Positions 33,565 to 42,247 are shown, counted from the first letter of the stretch. The stretch: 64,000 nt of DNA from Methanooceanicella nereidis (GCF_021023085.1 NZ_PGCK01000005.1:62001-126000), one strand, 5' to 3'. Made by a program: numbers and translations. The notes: generated by a model not told the origin, from the letters alone.

Positions 33565-34011
33565 TTATTCTATCTGTTTCTCCAATCCGAAAGGTATGAG
33601 CTCGGGGAACGAATAGGTTATGATGCCCGTATGCTCGGTCGCCTCAAGGTTTATCTCGCAAATGCCTTTCCGGGCCATCCTGTCGAGCACCATCTCCGCC
33701 TGGCTCGACTCGAAGCCGACGTTGATCAGGTCTGCGACGGTGACGCTGCCTTTGTTCTTCTTCGCCATGGCCAGCACCTGCCTTTCCATATTATGGTACC
33801 TGGCATCCTCCATTTTTTCTTCCATTAAAGCCGAATATGCCATATACCCCACGAAAGCCGCCGCTCCCAGCATGGCAAGCCCTACAAGGCCTGTCGCCAC
33901 GGACCAGCCTCGCCCCGCTATGACAGCCATGATTGTGATGAACCATACAGGAAGGCTTATGGCGATAATGCCCAGGCTGGCGAGTATCAACATGATGGTT
34001 TTTTGTTTCAC
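33565..34011 (-). CDS. Small membrane protein with C-terminal winged-helix-like domain
   Basis: Two N-terminal membrane helices (residues 5-30 and 38-62) are followed by a charged helix and a ~75-residue domain. That domain (NKGSVTVADLINVGFESSQAEMVLDRMARKG, given across the motif) looks like a winged helix that separates strands and recognition helix. No named family is recognised. It is the first gene of the three-gene operon with the DUF2207 and radical SAM genes (three-base spacing), so it may sense or regulate that system. Confidence 0.75.
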   Translation of the reverse strand: MKQKTIMLILASLGIIAISLPVWFITIMAVIAGRGWSVATGLVGLAMLGAAAFVGYMAYSALMEEKMEDARYHNMERQVLAMAKKNKGSVTVADLINVGFESSQAEMVLDRMARKGICEINLEATEHTGIITYSFPELIPFGLEKQIE

Positions 34012-34050
34012 AAATTTTTATATTATCCGGCATGACTATAGATTTTTTGT

Positions 34051-34626
34051 CTATGAGGCCCACAGGGCTTTAATTAGTGCCATCGATAAAAACGCGGCGA
34101 CAGGTATCCAGAGATTTTCCAGCTTACCTGCGTATGCCTCTGTGATCATGCCTGCGATAGAGCCGATAAAAATGAGAGGCCCTACAAAAAAATACCCGAC
34201 AGCCGATGAAACGATAATGCCTGAAACTGTCCCCGCCAGCGTCTTTTTTGTATATGGCAATTTACGCCTGCCGAACTTCTTTCCCATCGTACTTGCGACC
34301 CCGTCACCCAGCGTCAGCACTATGATACTTGCATAACAAACTTCTGGCGCATAGTACAAGGAAATGACTAGCAGCCCGGCTATGGAGACAAGATAAAGAA
34401 AAGGCTCGAACGCACATCCTTTCATCTCCCCGTCGCGATAAAGGATTGATAGATACTCTTTTTTGACATAACGCTTCGCTAGCTCAAGCGCGATAAAAAC
34501 GGCCAGTCCCAGCGATATGAGCGCGATCGAGATATATGCCGAATAAAGGGCGATGAAAACAAAAGCCGTGCCGGAGATATGCACCAGTTTCCTGGGCTCG
34601 ATGATATGAAACGCTTCCATACCCAT
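34051..34626 (-). CDS. Dolichol/phytol/diacylglycerol kinase-like membrane protein
   Basis: This is a polytopic protein of 191 residues of the SEC59/DGK1/VTE5 superfamily, which phosphorylates isoprenoid alcohols or lipids with CTP. The motif LTLGDGVASTMGKKFGRRKL, followed by KKTLAGTVSG, is the superfamily signature. The N-terminal EPRKLVHISG is also typical. About six hydrophobic segments are present. In archaea the likely substrates are dolichol or recycled isoprenoid alcohols for ether lipids and glycan carriers, but the sequence cannot decide. The gene is downstream of purM on the same strand. Confidence 0.82.
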   Translation of the reverse strand: MGMEAFHIIEPRKLVHISGTAFVFIALYSAYISIALISLGLAVFIALELAKRYVKKEYLSILYRDGEMKGCAFEPFLYLVSIAGLLVISLYYAPEVCYASIIVLTLGDGVASTMGKKFGRRKLPYTKKTLAGTVSGIIVSSAVGYFFVGPLIFIGSIAGMITEAYAGKLENLWIPVAAFLSMALIKALWAS

Positions 34627-34653
34627 ATCCCGGCAAAAAGGGTAGCTACAGGG

Positions 34654-35679
34654 CTACCACAGGTTAATGCCGCGTATCGTACAGCCGCTCTCCACGACCG
34701 ATCCTACGATCTTACCGTCAGTCATCTTGACGATCGGGCCGGCCTCGTCCTTCGAGGTGATCATCAAGTAGCCCATACCCATGTTAAAGGTACGGTACAT
34801 CTCCCTGTCGTCTATGCCACCCTCTTCCTGGATGAATGTGAACACGTCCTGTACCGGCAGCGGGTCATGGAAGTCGAATCCAAGCTTCGTGATGCGCTTT
34901 AAGTTGTTTAGGCCTCCGCCGGTGACATGGGCCATGCCCTTGACGTTGAACCTCTTGAAGATACCTACGACCTCAGAGTAGATACGTGTCGGCTTTAACA
35001 ATTCTTCGCCTATCGTAACATTATTATTGTACGGGAACGGGTCAGAATATTTCAGTCCGGCGTCCTGTACGACCTTCCTGACAAGGCTATATCCGTTAGA
35101 GTGTACGCCGTTGGACGGGAAGCCTATGATGACATCTCCGACCTCGACCTTTTCTCCGGTGATGATCTTATCCTTTTCTACGACGCCCACGCAGGTGCCG
35201 GCGAGGTCGAACCCTTTGATTATGTCCGGCAGAGACGCGGTCTCCCCGCCCACTATAGAGATGTTCGCCTGTCTTGCGCCTTCGTTAAGGCCTTTGATGA
35301 CCTGGCTTATCAGCTCTTCGTTTGGCTTTTCAATTGAGATATAATCGACGAACGCCAGAGGCTCGATACCCATAACATAAAGATCGTTCACGTTCATCGC
35401 GATACAGTCGATACCGACCGTATCCCATTTTTCCATGATGTCGGCTATGATCAGCTTTGTGCCTACGCCGTCAGTGGTGATCGCCAGTGCGTAGTCTCCC
35501 ATGTCAATGAGACCGGCATAGTGGCCGGACTCTCCCATCGGCTGCCCGAACCCGGTGCGCTTGTAGGTGAGCCCTTTAATGATGCCCGATTTTATTCCTT
35601 CGAGCTTTGTGACATCCACGCCTGCTTCCGCATAGGTCAGGCCTTTCTGAGGTCCCTTATTTCCCGTATCTTCTTCCAT
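34654..35679 (-). CDS. purM: Phosphoribosylformylglycinamidine cyclo-ligase PurM
   Basis: PurM closes the imidazole ring to give AIR in purine synthesis. It shows LTYAEAGVDV at residue 14, ITTDGVGTKL, the MNVNDLYVMGIEPLAFVDY segment and VGGETASLPDII, all typical of PurM-type ATP-binding proteins. FPSNGVHSNGYSLVRKV is also present. The length of 341 aa is normal. The start MEEDTGNKGPQKG is a short polar extension. It is followed by the lipid kinase-like gene after 27 bases, probably in one transcript. Confidence 0.96.
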   Translation of the reverse strand: MEEDTGNKGPQKGLTYAEAGVDVTKLEGIKSGIIKGLTYKRTGFGQPMGESGHYAGLIDMGDYALAITTDGVGTKLIIADIMEKWDTVGIDCIAMNVNDLYVMGIEPLAFVDYISIEKPNEELISQVIKGLNEGARQANISIVGGETASLPDIIKGFDLAGTCVGVVEKDKIITGEKVEVGDVIIGFPSNGVHSNGYSLVRKVVQDAGLKYSDPFPYNNNVTIGEELLKPTRIYSEVVGIFKRFNVKGMAHVTGGGLNNLKRITKLGFDFHDPLPVQDVFTFIQEEGGIDDREMYRTFNMGMGYLMITSKDEAGPIVKMTDGKIVGSVVESGCTIRGINLW

Positions 35680-35804
35680 GATGGAGAGATAAGCCCCGAA
35701 AGATAAATAAAAGTTACTCTTAGTCTTGAAGTTACTTATAGAATTAAATTTAGTAGCACCTGGTATGCCTCATCATCATTAATTGATCGTTTCGATATTC
35801 TATT

Positions 35805-36117
35805 TACCACAAAGGCGAACAAGGAACACAAAACTGCTAACCACAAAGCGCACAAAGGCGAACAAGGAACACAAAGGACCTTTTTAAGAAGATGATCATA
35901 TACTAAAAAAAATTTTGTGTACCTTACTCGCCTTCGTGCGCTTCGTGGTTAACAACTTAGTGTACCTTACTCGCCTTCGTGCGCTTCGTGGTTAACAACT
36001 TAGTGTACCTTACTCGCCTTCGTGCGCTTCGTGGTTAACAACTTAGTGTACCTTACTCGCCTTCGTGCACTTCGTGGTTAACAACTTAGTGTACCTTCGA
36101 GCCCTTAGTGGTTAACT
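35805..36117. repeat. CACAAAG-type hairpin repeat, locus 2, with 43-bp tandem array
   Basis: Two left-arm units (CCACAAAGCGCACAAAGGCG type, 35807-35878) and a core (35879-35913) lead into a right arm. There a 43-bp unit, containing TTACTCGCCTTCGTGCGCTT, is repeated four times, followed by a degenerate fifth copy. Right-arm units are reverse complements of left-arm units. The array has grown on one side only, which suggests replication slippage within a hairpin element. Confidence 0.85.
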
Positions 36118-36437
36118 TGACCGATGAACATACGAGGCAGAGAACTTATCGCCTCAAGATTTCGGTATGAACATCCGTATCGGGCAACGAGCCGTATCGT
36201 TGTCTGAGGGTATTATCGTCCCCGTGTTCGAGCATTCCCCACTCTTTCCATCCTTCGGTACATAAAACTTACATTGAGAGCAGACTGGCATTCTTCTATC
36301 ACCTTCATCCCCGGAGATGCTAACGCATGCATAGGGTTTTGTTAAAATAGAAGTATATAGCAGCCAGTATAATAATTTTTAGATGGACAAAAAACAGAAA
36401 ATTAAAGCTTCGGACAGGTGTCCAAAGCCTTCGTCAC
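36118..36437. other. Gene-free stretch downstream of lysC
   Basis: There is no credible ORF. Small hairpins occur: GAGGC/GCCTC (36139-36161) and GGACA-GG-TGTCC (around 36413-36424, just past the lysC stop, possibly its terminator). C-box-like ATGA and D-box-like CTGA words are present, but their spacing is too long for a convincing archaeal C/D RNA. Confidence 0.35.
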
Positions 36438-37841
36438 TTAAAACTTATCTAATGCGAATTCCTGGTGGAGCACTCTTACTGCCTTCTGGGCGTCGTCCCT
36501 GTTAACGACGAAGGATATGTTAGCCTCCGAAGAGCCCTGGCTGATCATCCTTATATTAATGCCCTCTTTGCCAAGAGATGTGAATACCTGGCCTGCCACG
36601 CCGGGCGAGCCCGCCATTCCCTCCCCTACGACAGCGACAACACACACGTTGTTGTTACACGTGATATCTTTCACGATGTCGTCGTTAAACTCGGCCCTTA
36701 AAGAATTTATAGCAGAATTTGCCTGCAGGCCGTCAATGGCGATCGAGACGTTGAACTCGCTCGAAGCCTGGCTGATCATTATGATATTGACCTCGCCTTT
36801 GCCCAGCGCGGTGAATATCCTTCCGGCGATGCCGGGGGTGCCGGACATCGACGCGCCGCTGATATTTATGAGAGAGATGTTCTTTATCATCGTGACTGCC
36901 TTTACGAGGCTGTTCTTTTCAGCGTCGTTGTTCATCACGACCATTGTTCCGGGGTGATCGGGCTGGAACGTGTTAAGCACCCTTACCGGTATGCCCTTCT
37001 TCACGGCTGGCTCTATCGTCTTCGGGTGAAGCACTTTAGCGCCGAAGTATGACAGTTCCATGGCCTCAAGATATGTAACGACAGGAAGCGTCCTTGCCTC
37101 GGGAACTATCCTCGGGTCGGTCGTCATGATACCGTTGACGTCGGTGTAGATCCATATCTCGTCCGCGTCTATCGCCGCGCCTATTATGGAAGCGCTGTAA
37201 TCTGACCCGCCTCTTCCCAGCACGGTTATGATACCCTTCTCGTTGGACGCTACGAAACCGGTCACCACGGGGATCATGTTATCCCGGAGAAGCGGAAGAA
37301 GTTTCTCTTTGATCTTCGTGTCACAGCTTTTGTCGGGTTTCGCGCTCTCATACCTGCTGTCGGTTATCAGGCCTGCTTCCCCTCCGGCAAAGAACCTCGA
37401 CTTAACACCGAGGGACCTTATCGCGCCGCTGATGATGGGTACGCACATGCGCTCCCCGTATGAATATATGTAAGCGAGAGACCTGTTCGTAAGCTCGCCG
37501 AGATAGCAGACGCCGATGAGCGCGTTCTTTAGTTCGGACAGCCTCTGGTTGATCTCACCCGAGACCTCGTTGCGTATGGCCTCATCGTCGATAGCGTCCT
37601 TAATTGCGAGCTCATGCCTGCTGATGATCTCGTTAAAGTGGCTCTCGAAATCTATGGTGTTGCAGGTCTCGCTCGAGATCTGCGCCATTTCGTAGAGCTT
37701 ATCGGTGATACCGGTCATAGCCGATGCGACTACGATGACATCGTTCCCTTCGTCATAGTACTTTTTGACGAGCTTTGCGACATTTTTTATCCTGGAACCG
37801 TCGCCGACCGAGGTTCCTCCGAACTTCATCACGATCTTCAT
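36438..37841 (-). CDS. lysC: Aspartate kinase
   Basis: This enzyme phosphorylates aspartate, the entry to threonine, methionine, isoleucine and lysine. MKFGGTSVGDG at residue 5 is the kinase signature, and LGRGGSDYSASIIGAAI and TDVNGIMTTDPRIV mark the catalytic domain. Two ACT domains follow (about residues 320-390 and 400-467), each beginning with a MSGTPGIAGR- or MAGSPGVAGQ-like segment, so feedback control by amino acids is likely. The length of 467 aa is typical of archaeal/monofunctional forms. It is not in an operon with neighbours. Confidence 0.95.
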   Translation of the reverse strand: MKIVMKFGGTSVGDGSRIKNVAKLVKKYYDEGNDVIVVASAMTGITDKLYEMAQISSETCNTIDFESHFNEIISRHELAIKDAIDDEAIRNEVSGEINQRLSELKNALIGVCYLGELTNRSLAYIYSYGERMCVPIISGAIRSLGVKSRFFAGGEAGLITDSRYESAKPDKSCDTKIKEKLLPLLRDNMIPVVTGFVASNEKGIITVLGRGGSDYSASIIGAAIDADEIWIYTDVNGIMTTDPRIVPEARTLPVVTYLEAMELSYFGAKVLHPKTIEPAVKKGIPVRVLNTFQPDHPGTMVVMNNDAEKNSLVKAVTMIKNISLINISGASMSGTPGIAGRIFTALGKGEVNIIMISQASSEFNVSIAIDGLQANSAINSLRAEFNDDIVKDITCNNNVCVVAVVGEGMAGSPGVAGQVFTSLGKEGINIRMISQGSSEANISFVVNRDDAQKAVRVLHQEFALDKF

Positions 37842-38083
37842 TTATACCACTGTCTATGGTGACCACTATTGCGCCTAGTTTTGAGTTAGATTATATAAGA
37901 AAATTACGCATATAAGGTCTTGCTGGTTGACAGGAAAATTCATAAAAAACCTTTTGAAGAAAAATATTGGGCTAGTTGGAACTTGTGCTTTAATATCCCG
38001 AAAATATGAGGCGATTTTAATACTGATCACCTGTATGAATTTAGAAAATAGAATATATATTAAAAAATAAATAAATTTATTTG

Positions 38084-38989
38084 ATGGCGATCGTGGTAGG
38101 GACTGACCTCACAAAGACTTATAATGGCCTTCGGGCCGTCGACAACATCAACTTTTCAATAGAGCGCACGGAATGCTTTGGCTTTCTGGGGCCCAACGGC
38201 GCGGGGAAGACCACAGTAATGAAAATGATAAGCTGCCGCTCGCCGGTAGGCAGCGGCGATATTGTCGTCAATAATATGAGCGTAAAGACTGACGCCAGAA
38301 AGATAAAAAGTGTCATAGGGGTCGCGACGCAGGAAGATAACCTGGACAGGGACCTTACTATCTTTGAGAACCTTGCGATATATTCCCGGTACTTTGATAT
38401 TTCAAAAGGCGTGGCAAAAAAGCGGATAGATAAGCTTCTCGGCTTTTTTGACCTTACCAGTAAAAGAGATACGCGCGTGGACGAACTTTCGGGCGGGATG
38501 AAGCGAAAGCTGATAGTCGCCAGGGCGCTTGTGAACGACCCTGAGATTTTGATCCTCGACGAGCCTACGACAGGGCTGGACCCGCAGGCCCGGAGGCAAA
38601 TCTGGGATACGGTCATCAGACTAAAGTCCGAAGGCAAGACGATCATCCTCACAACGCACTACATGGACGAGGCTGAGGAGCTATGCGATAGGCTCGCTTT
38701 GATGTTCGACGGAAAAATACTGGAATACGGCTCGCCTAAGGAGCTGATCGAGAAGATCATCGGCACCAATGTCTGCGAGCTTTATGCCCCGGACAAGGAG
38801 TCCGCAAATGAGATAAGCAAGACGATACCGGGCAGCATAGAGCAGGTAGGGAGCAGGTTATACATCTACGGGAACGACGCGAACGTCCTCAGGAGAATGT
38901 GCGAGGCGGCCACCAGCGCAAAGCATAGCGTGAGGCGCGCCACGCTCGAGGACGTGTTCTTAAAGCTTACAGGGAGGGGTCTGAAATAA
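38084..38989 (+). CDS. ABC transporter ATP-binding protein (DrrA/NodI type)
   Basis: This is the nucleotide-binding subunit of an ABC-2 exporter. Walker A is GPNGAGKTTVMKM near residue 38. The Q-loop region is ATQEDNLDRDLT, the signature LSGGMKRKL, and Walker B LILDEPTTGLDPQARR. The switch histidine is in LTTHYMDEAEEL. The last ~90 residues form the extra domain typical of DrrA-like proteins. I start at ATG 38084, following a TTG. Its stop overlaps the probable start of the permease gene. The cargo is unknown. Confidence 0.93.
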   Translation: MAIVVGTDLTKTYNGLRAVDNINFSIERTECFGFLGPNGAGKTTVMKMISCRSPVGSGDIVVNNMSVKTDARKIKSVIGVATQEDNLDRDLTIFENLAIYSRYFDISKGVAKKRIDKLLGFFDLTSKRDTRVDELSGGMKRKLIVARALVNDPEILILDEPTTGLDPQARRQIWDTVIRLKSEGKTIILTTHYMDEAEELCDRLALMFDGKILEYGSPKELIEKIIGTNVCELYAPDKESANEISKTIPGSIEQVGSRLYIYGNDANVLRRMCEAATSAKHSVRRATLEDVFLKLTGRGLK

Positions 38990-39756
38990 AAATAGAGCTT
39001 CCCACGCTCAGGGCGAGGCATATCTGGTCAAGGAACAGGGATGTCTTTAAAAAGTTCGCGCTGTCCAGCATCCTGCCTTATTTTGCCGAGCCTTTACTTT
39101 TCATACTTGCGCTTGGATACGGCCTGGGGATTTTTGTCGGGGAGATAAACGGCGTCAGTTACGCTCAGTTCCTTGCACCGGGCATACTATCGTCGTCGGC
39201 GATGTTCGCAGCGTCATACGAATGCACGTACTCGACGTTCGTGAGGATGATATTTCAAAAGACCTTTGACGCCATCCTTTGCACACCGCTCATGGTCGAG
39301 GACATCGTGCTCGGAGAAATATTGTGGGGCGCTACAAAAAGCCTGATCAGCGGCATATGCATCTTTATCGTTATCCTAGCCCTTGGCCTCATCAGTTTAG
39401 AGTCGGCCGTAATAATCATACCGACGATCATTATCGTAGGGTTGATGTTTTCTTCCCTGAGCATGTTCTTTACTTCGATAGTGCCGACGATAGACTCGTT
39501 CAACTATTATTTCACACTGCTGGTCTCGCCGATGTTCCTCCTGTCAGGGGTTTTCTTCCCGATAGAAAATCTGCCCCCGATAGTCAAGGATATTTCATGG
39601 TGGCTGCCGCTGACGCATGCAGTAAATATTATACGGTCCGCTGCGCTGGGAGAACACAACCCGTCGTTCTTGCTGGATATATCCTGGATGATAGTGTTCA
39701 CGCTGATATTCTATGCGCTATCCACGGTACTTATGAAGAAAAGGCTTATTCAATGA
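38986..39756 (+). CDS. ABC-2 type permease (NodJ type) lacking an ordinary start codon
   Basis: This is the membrane partner of the ATPase. Six hydrophobic segments and the SPMFLLSGVFFPIENLP motif near the last loops identify an ABC-2 exporter permease. The conserved N-terminus is encoded well before the first ATG (39202): I read IKIELPTLRARHIWSRN, then SSILPYFAEPLLFILALGYG, exactly the NodJ start. In this frame there is no ATG, GTG or TTG between a stop at 38926 and 39202. An ATA at 38986, five bases after GGGAGGGGT, is the best candidate. A frameshift from the ATPase gene is the alternative. Confidence 0.85.
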   Translation: MKIELPTLRARHIWSRNRDVFKKFALSSILPYFAEPLLFILALGYGLGIFVGEINGVSYAQFLAPGILSSSAMFAASYECTYSTFVRMIFQKTFDAILCTPLMVEDIVLGEILWGATKSLISGICIFIVILALGLISLESAVIIIPTIIIVGLMFSSLSMFFTSIVPTIDSFNYYFTLLVSPMFLLSGVFFPIENLPPIVKDISWWLPLTHAVNIIRSAALGEHNPSFLLDISWMIVFTLIFYALSTVLMKKRLIQ

Positions 39757-39760
39757 ATCA

Positions 39761-39952
39761 TTATCGAACGATCTCGATGTCATTCTTTTCGCAGATAGCT
39801 ACCCCGTAACTCCCGAAATCCACCTCGAATGTGTTCCGGCCGCTGCCGGTGATCTTATAGAGGATGACCCCTTCGGAGCCTTCGGGTATCACGTCGCCCC
39901 CAAGTGAGCCCTTTAGCTCACGCAGGAGTACAACTCTGTCATTCACGCGCAT
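39761..39952 (-). CDS. Small beta-barrel-like protein (63 aa)
   Basis: This short acidic protein begins MRVNDRVVLLRELKG and ends YGVAICEKNDIEIVR. Its pattern of strands with glycine turns (PEGSEGVILYKITGSGRNTFEVDF, described in part) suggests an SH3-like barrel, similar in style to DUF4926-type proteins. No function can be assigned. It converges with the ABC permease, ending four bases from it, and has a TATA-like sequence (ACTATATAAAG) about 15 bases upstream of the ATG, suggesting a leaderless mRNA. Confidence 0.65.
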   Translation of the reverse strand: MRVNDRVVLLRELKGSLGGDVIPEGSEGVILYKITGSGRNTFEVDFGSYGVAICEKNDIEIVR

Positions 39953-40044
39953 ATATGACCAACTATATAAAGTAGATTTAAAGTCGTATAAACTTTTGGT
40001 TTGTCCCGGAAAGTCTTATTAACCATTTATACATTCTACCTCTC

Positions 40045-40818
40045 ATGAGCCATATCGTTGCCATGACCATAGCCGGTTCGGACTCCGGCGGAGGCGCCGG
40101 GATCCAGGCGGACCTCAAGACCTTCCAGGCCCTCGGAGTCCACGGCACCTGCGCCATCACCGCGATAACTTCGCAGAACACCCTGGGCGTCCAGGGAGTA
40201 TACGATGTCCCCGCAGAGGTCACAGAGAGCCAGATAGACTCGATCATGAGCGATTTCAACGTGATCTTCGCAAAGACAGGCATGCTTTCAAAAGCAGAGA
40301 CCGTAGAGTGCGTTGCCCGCAAGGTCAAACAGTACGGCCTGAAAGTCGTTATAGACCCCGTCATGGCCGCAGAATCCGGAGGCCGGCTCCTGAACCCCGA
40401 CGCCGTCGACGCTCTAAAGAACAAGCTCATCCCTCTCGCGGAAGCCGTCACCCCGAACACCTATGAGGCATCAGTCCTGTGCGGTTTCGAGATAAAAGAC
40501 ATAGACGACGCAAAAAAAGCCTGCGAAAAAATATACGCCCTCGGAGTAAAAAACGTCATCATCACCGGCGGCCACTTCGGCGGCATCGATATTCTTTACA
40601 ATGGCGATTTTAAGGTCTTCAGGGGAGAACTTGTCAAAGGCGGCACTCACGGCACAGGATGCACATACGCAGCCTCCCTCACCGCATATCTCGCAAAAGG
40701 AGAGCCCGTCGAAAAAGCCTGCGAGAAAGCAAAAGCATTTGTAAAAGACGCAGTGTCAAACTCGATGGACGTTGGCCATGGAGTAAGGCCGGTCAACCCC
40801 GGCGGTAAACTATTTTAA
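40045..40818 (+). CDS. thiD: Hydroxymethylpyrimidine/phosphomethylpyrimidine kinase ThiD
   Basis: ThiD phosphorylates HMP twice to supply the pyrimidine half of thiamine. [20 protein letters not shown] at residues 6-25 is the signature. The anion-hole region is [14 protein letters not shown] near residue 210, with the catalytic Cys in GTGC. The 257-residue protein is the kinase alone, without the ThiN fusion found in many archaea. The codons favour C-ending forms more than neighbouring genes. TATA-like TTATTAACC and a short leader precede it. Confidence 0.95.
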   Translation: MSHIVAMTIAGSDSGGGAGIQADLKTFQALGVHGTCAITAITSQNTLGVQGVYDVPAEVTESQIDSIMSDFNVIFAKTGMLSKAETVECVARKVKQYGLKVVIDPVMAAESGGRLLNPDAVDALKNKLIPLAEAVTPNTYEASVLCGFEIKDIDDAKKACEKIYALGVKNVIITGGHFGGIDILYNGDFKVFRGELVKGGTHGTGCTYAASLTAYLAKGEPVEKACEKAKAFVKDAVSNSMDVGHGVRPVNPGGKLF

Positions 40819-40830
40819 TTTTAATTTTTC

Positions 40831-41056
40831 GCGTTCGGCGAGGCTTTTAGGGTCTGCCCGCAGCGAGTGAGTGTAGCGAACGAGCGAAGGGATGCGTAGA
40901 TGGCAGGGTAATGGACGCCGCCTCAGTCGGCGTCGCTTAGGGCTTGCGAGCGAGCATGCAGCGAAGCTGCCATGCGAGCGGGGTGCAAGCCCGGCCCTGA
41001 CATCGAAGCACCCTAAAAGCCGAGTAGCGAGGCCGAAGGCCGAGCGTCGAACCGCG
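40831..41056. repeat. Structured interspersed element, copy B
   Basis: This is the second copy of the element at 3222-3438. The closing repeat GCTTTTAGGGT/ACCCTAAAAGC is at 40843-40853/41010-41020. The first stem here is GACGCCG/CGGCGTC (40914-40920/40928-40934), a paired swap relative to copy A. The third is GCATG/CATGC plus CAGC/GCTG (40954-40975), again different but still paired. CTTGC/GCAAG encloses it. The unpaired CGAAGGGATGCGTAGATGGC segment is unchanged. It lies 136 bp beyond the 3' end of tRNA-Met. A short piece of its end (TCGAACCGCGTGAAC) is duplicated at 41095-41109. Confidence 0.8.
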
Positions 41057-41192
41057 TGAACCAAAAAGCAATAGATTATAATATAATTCAAACATCGAAC
41101 CGCGTGAACTGAATAACCATGGAATATCAAATAGAACTATATTTAGAAAATCATTACACAAAAACAGTTATTTTTAAAATAGAAGGTATAAG

Positions 41193-41299
41193 TGTCGGAG
41201 GCGGGATCCGAACCCGCGACCTTCAGATGTCTCAGGTTATAGCGTATTCTTACAATACCCTATGAGTCTGACGCCCTAACCAGACTAGGCCACTCCGAC
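41193..41299 (-). tRNA. tRNA-Met (anticodon CAT), elongator type, with intron
   Basis: The acceptor is GTCGGAG/CTCCGAC with discriminator A. The anticodon stem TCAGA/TCTGA and loop CTCATA...A give CAT. About 32 extra bases are inserted after position 37, the canonical archaeal intron site. The T arm is GCGGG-TTCGGAT-CCCGC. The sequence around the anticodon (GTCAGACTCATA, then TCTGAAGGTC) is that of archaeal elongator Met. Isoleucine (CAT, modified) is a less likely alternative. Confidence 0.9.
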
Positions 41300-41451
41300 A
41301 TTTTGCATATCCTAAATATCATACTATGATATAACTCTTGTGGTTTATGCCTGGATAAATGCCGGAATAAATGCCGGAATAAATATTAAAAAAAGGATTA
41401 ATTAAAGGCATTTCGCCTTCCATCGCCCCGGCAAACAATATCGCCCAAAGA

Positions 41452-42147
41452 TCACATTTTTCTTGAGCGTACTTCGACCTTATCCTCATAGCCGATATAG
41501 ACCATGCTGGCATTGGTAAAGATACCGTGCTCAACCAGACCGGGTATCCGGGACAGCTTAACACTTAAAGCCGCCGGCTCAAGGATCCTGCCGAACTCGC
41601 AGTCAAGTATCATGTTACCGTTATCCGATATGACAGGCCCGTCCTTGCCGGTGCCGCTCCTGACCGTACATTTCCCGCCAAGTTTTGAAAGCTCTTTCTC
41701 GACTAGCCTGCGCGCATAAGGTATAACCTCAATGGGTACAGACCTGGCCAGAACGTCCGTGTATTTCTTATCGTCGATAATAACGACGAACTTAGCCGCC
41801 GACATAGAAACTATCTTTTCCCTCGTGTGGGCAGCGCCTCCGCCCTTAATGACGTTCAGGGCCGCGTCAACCTGATCGGCGCCATCGATGGCGATGTCCA
41901 GCTCCGGGCTCTCCGTGAGCGACGTCAGAGGTATACCGCATTCTATTGCGAGCGCCTCGGACGCATACGATGTCGGCACGCCTTTTATCTTAAGGCCGTC
42001 CTCAACGACCTTTCTGCCAAGGTATTTAATGGCGTGGGCCGTAGTCGACCCGGTACCCAGCCCGACGACCATGCCGTCGGTAACAAGCTCGCATGCCTTT
42101 TCGGCCGCGTTCCTTTTAGCCTCTTCACTGCCTGAAAGATTCTTCAT
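41452..42147 (-). CDS. rpiA: Ribose-5-phosphate isomerase A
   Basis: RpiA interconverts ribose 5-phosphate and ribulose 5-phosphate, supplying ribose for nucleotides. VGLGTGSTTAHAIKYLG near residue 28 is the phosphate loop. IDGADQVDAALNVIKGGGAA follows with the catalytic Asp and Gly-rich segment. HTREKIVSMSAAKFVVIIDDKK is also typical. The length of 231 aa matches. Three copies of a 12-base GGAATAAATGCC-type repeat lie just past the 3' end (41350-41386). Confidence 0.96.
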   Translation of the reverse strand: MKNLSGSEEAKRNAAEKACELVTDGMVVGLGTGSTTAHAIKYLGRKVVEDGLKIKGVPTSYASEALAIECGIPLTSLTESPELDIAIDGADQVDAALNVIKGGGAAHTREKIVSMSAAKFVVIIDDKKYTDVLARSVPIEVIPYARRLVEKELSKLGGKCTVRSGTGKDGPVISDNGNMILDCEFGRILEPAALSVKLSRIPGLVEHGIFTNASMVYIGYEDKVEVRSRKM

Positions 42148-42247
42148 AATTCCCGTGGGATAATGAAGGGCCTAAAATGGAAAAAATTTACGGTGAAAAA
42201 CTAAGGAAAAATGGTTCATAAATGGCGACAAAAAAGATCGCGCAAGT

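Noticed and set aside
36118-36230. C/D box RNA
   Set aside because: C-like ATGA and D-like CTGA words are present, but box spacing (about 90 bases) exceeds that of archaeal C/D RNAs and no D'/C' pair is clear.
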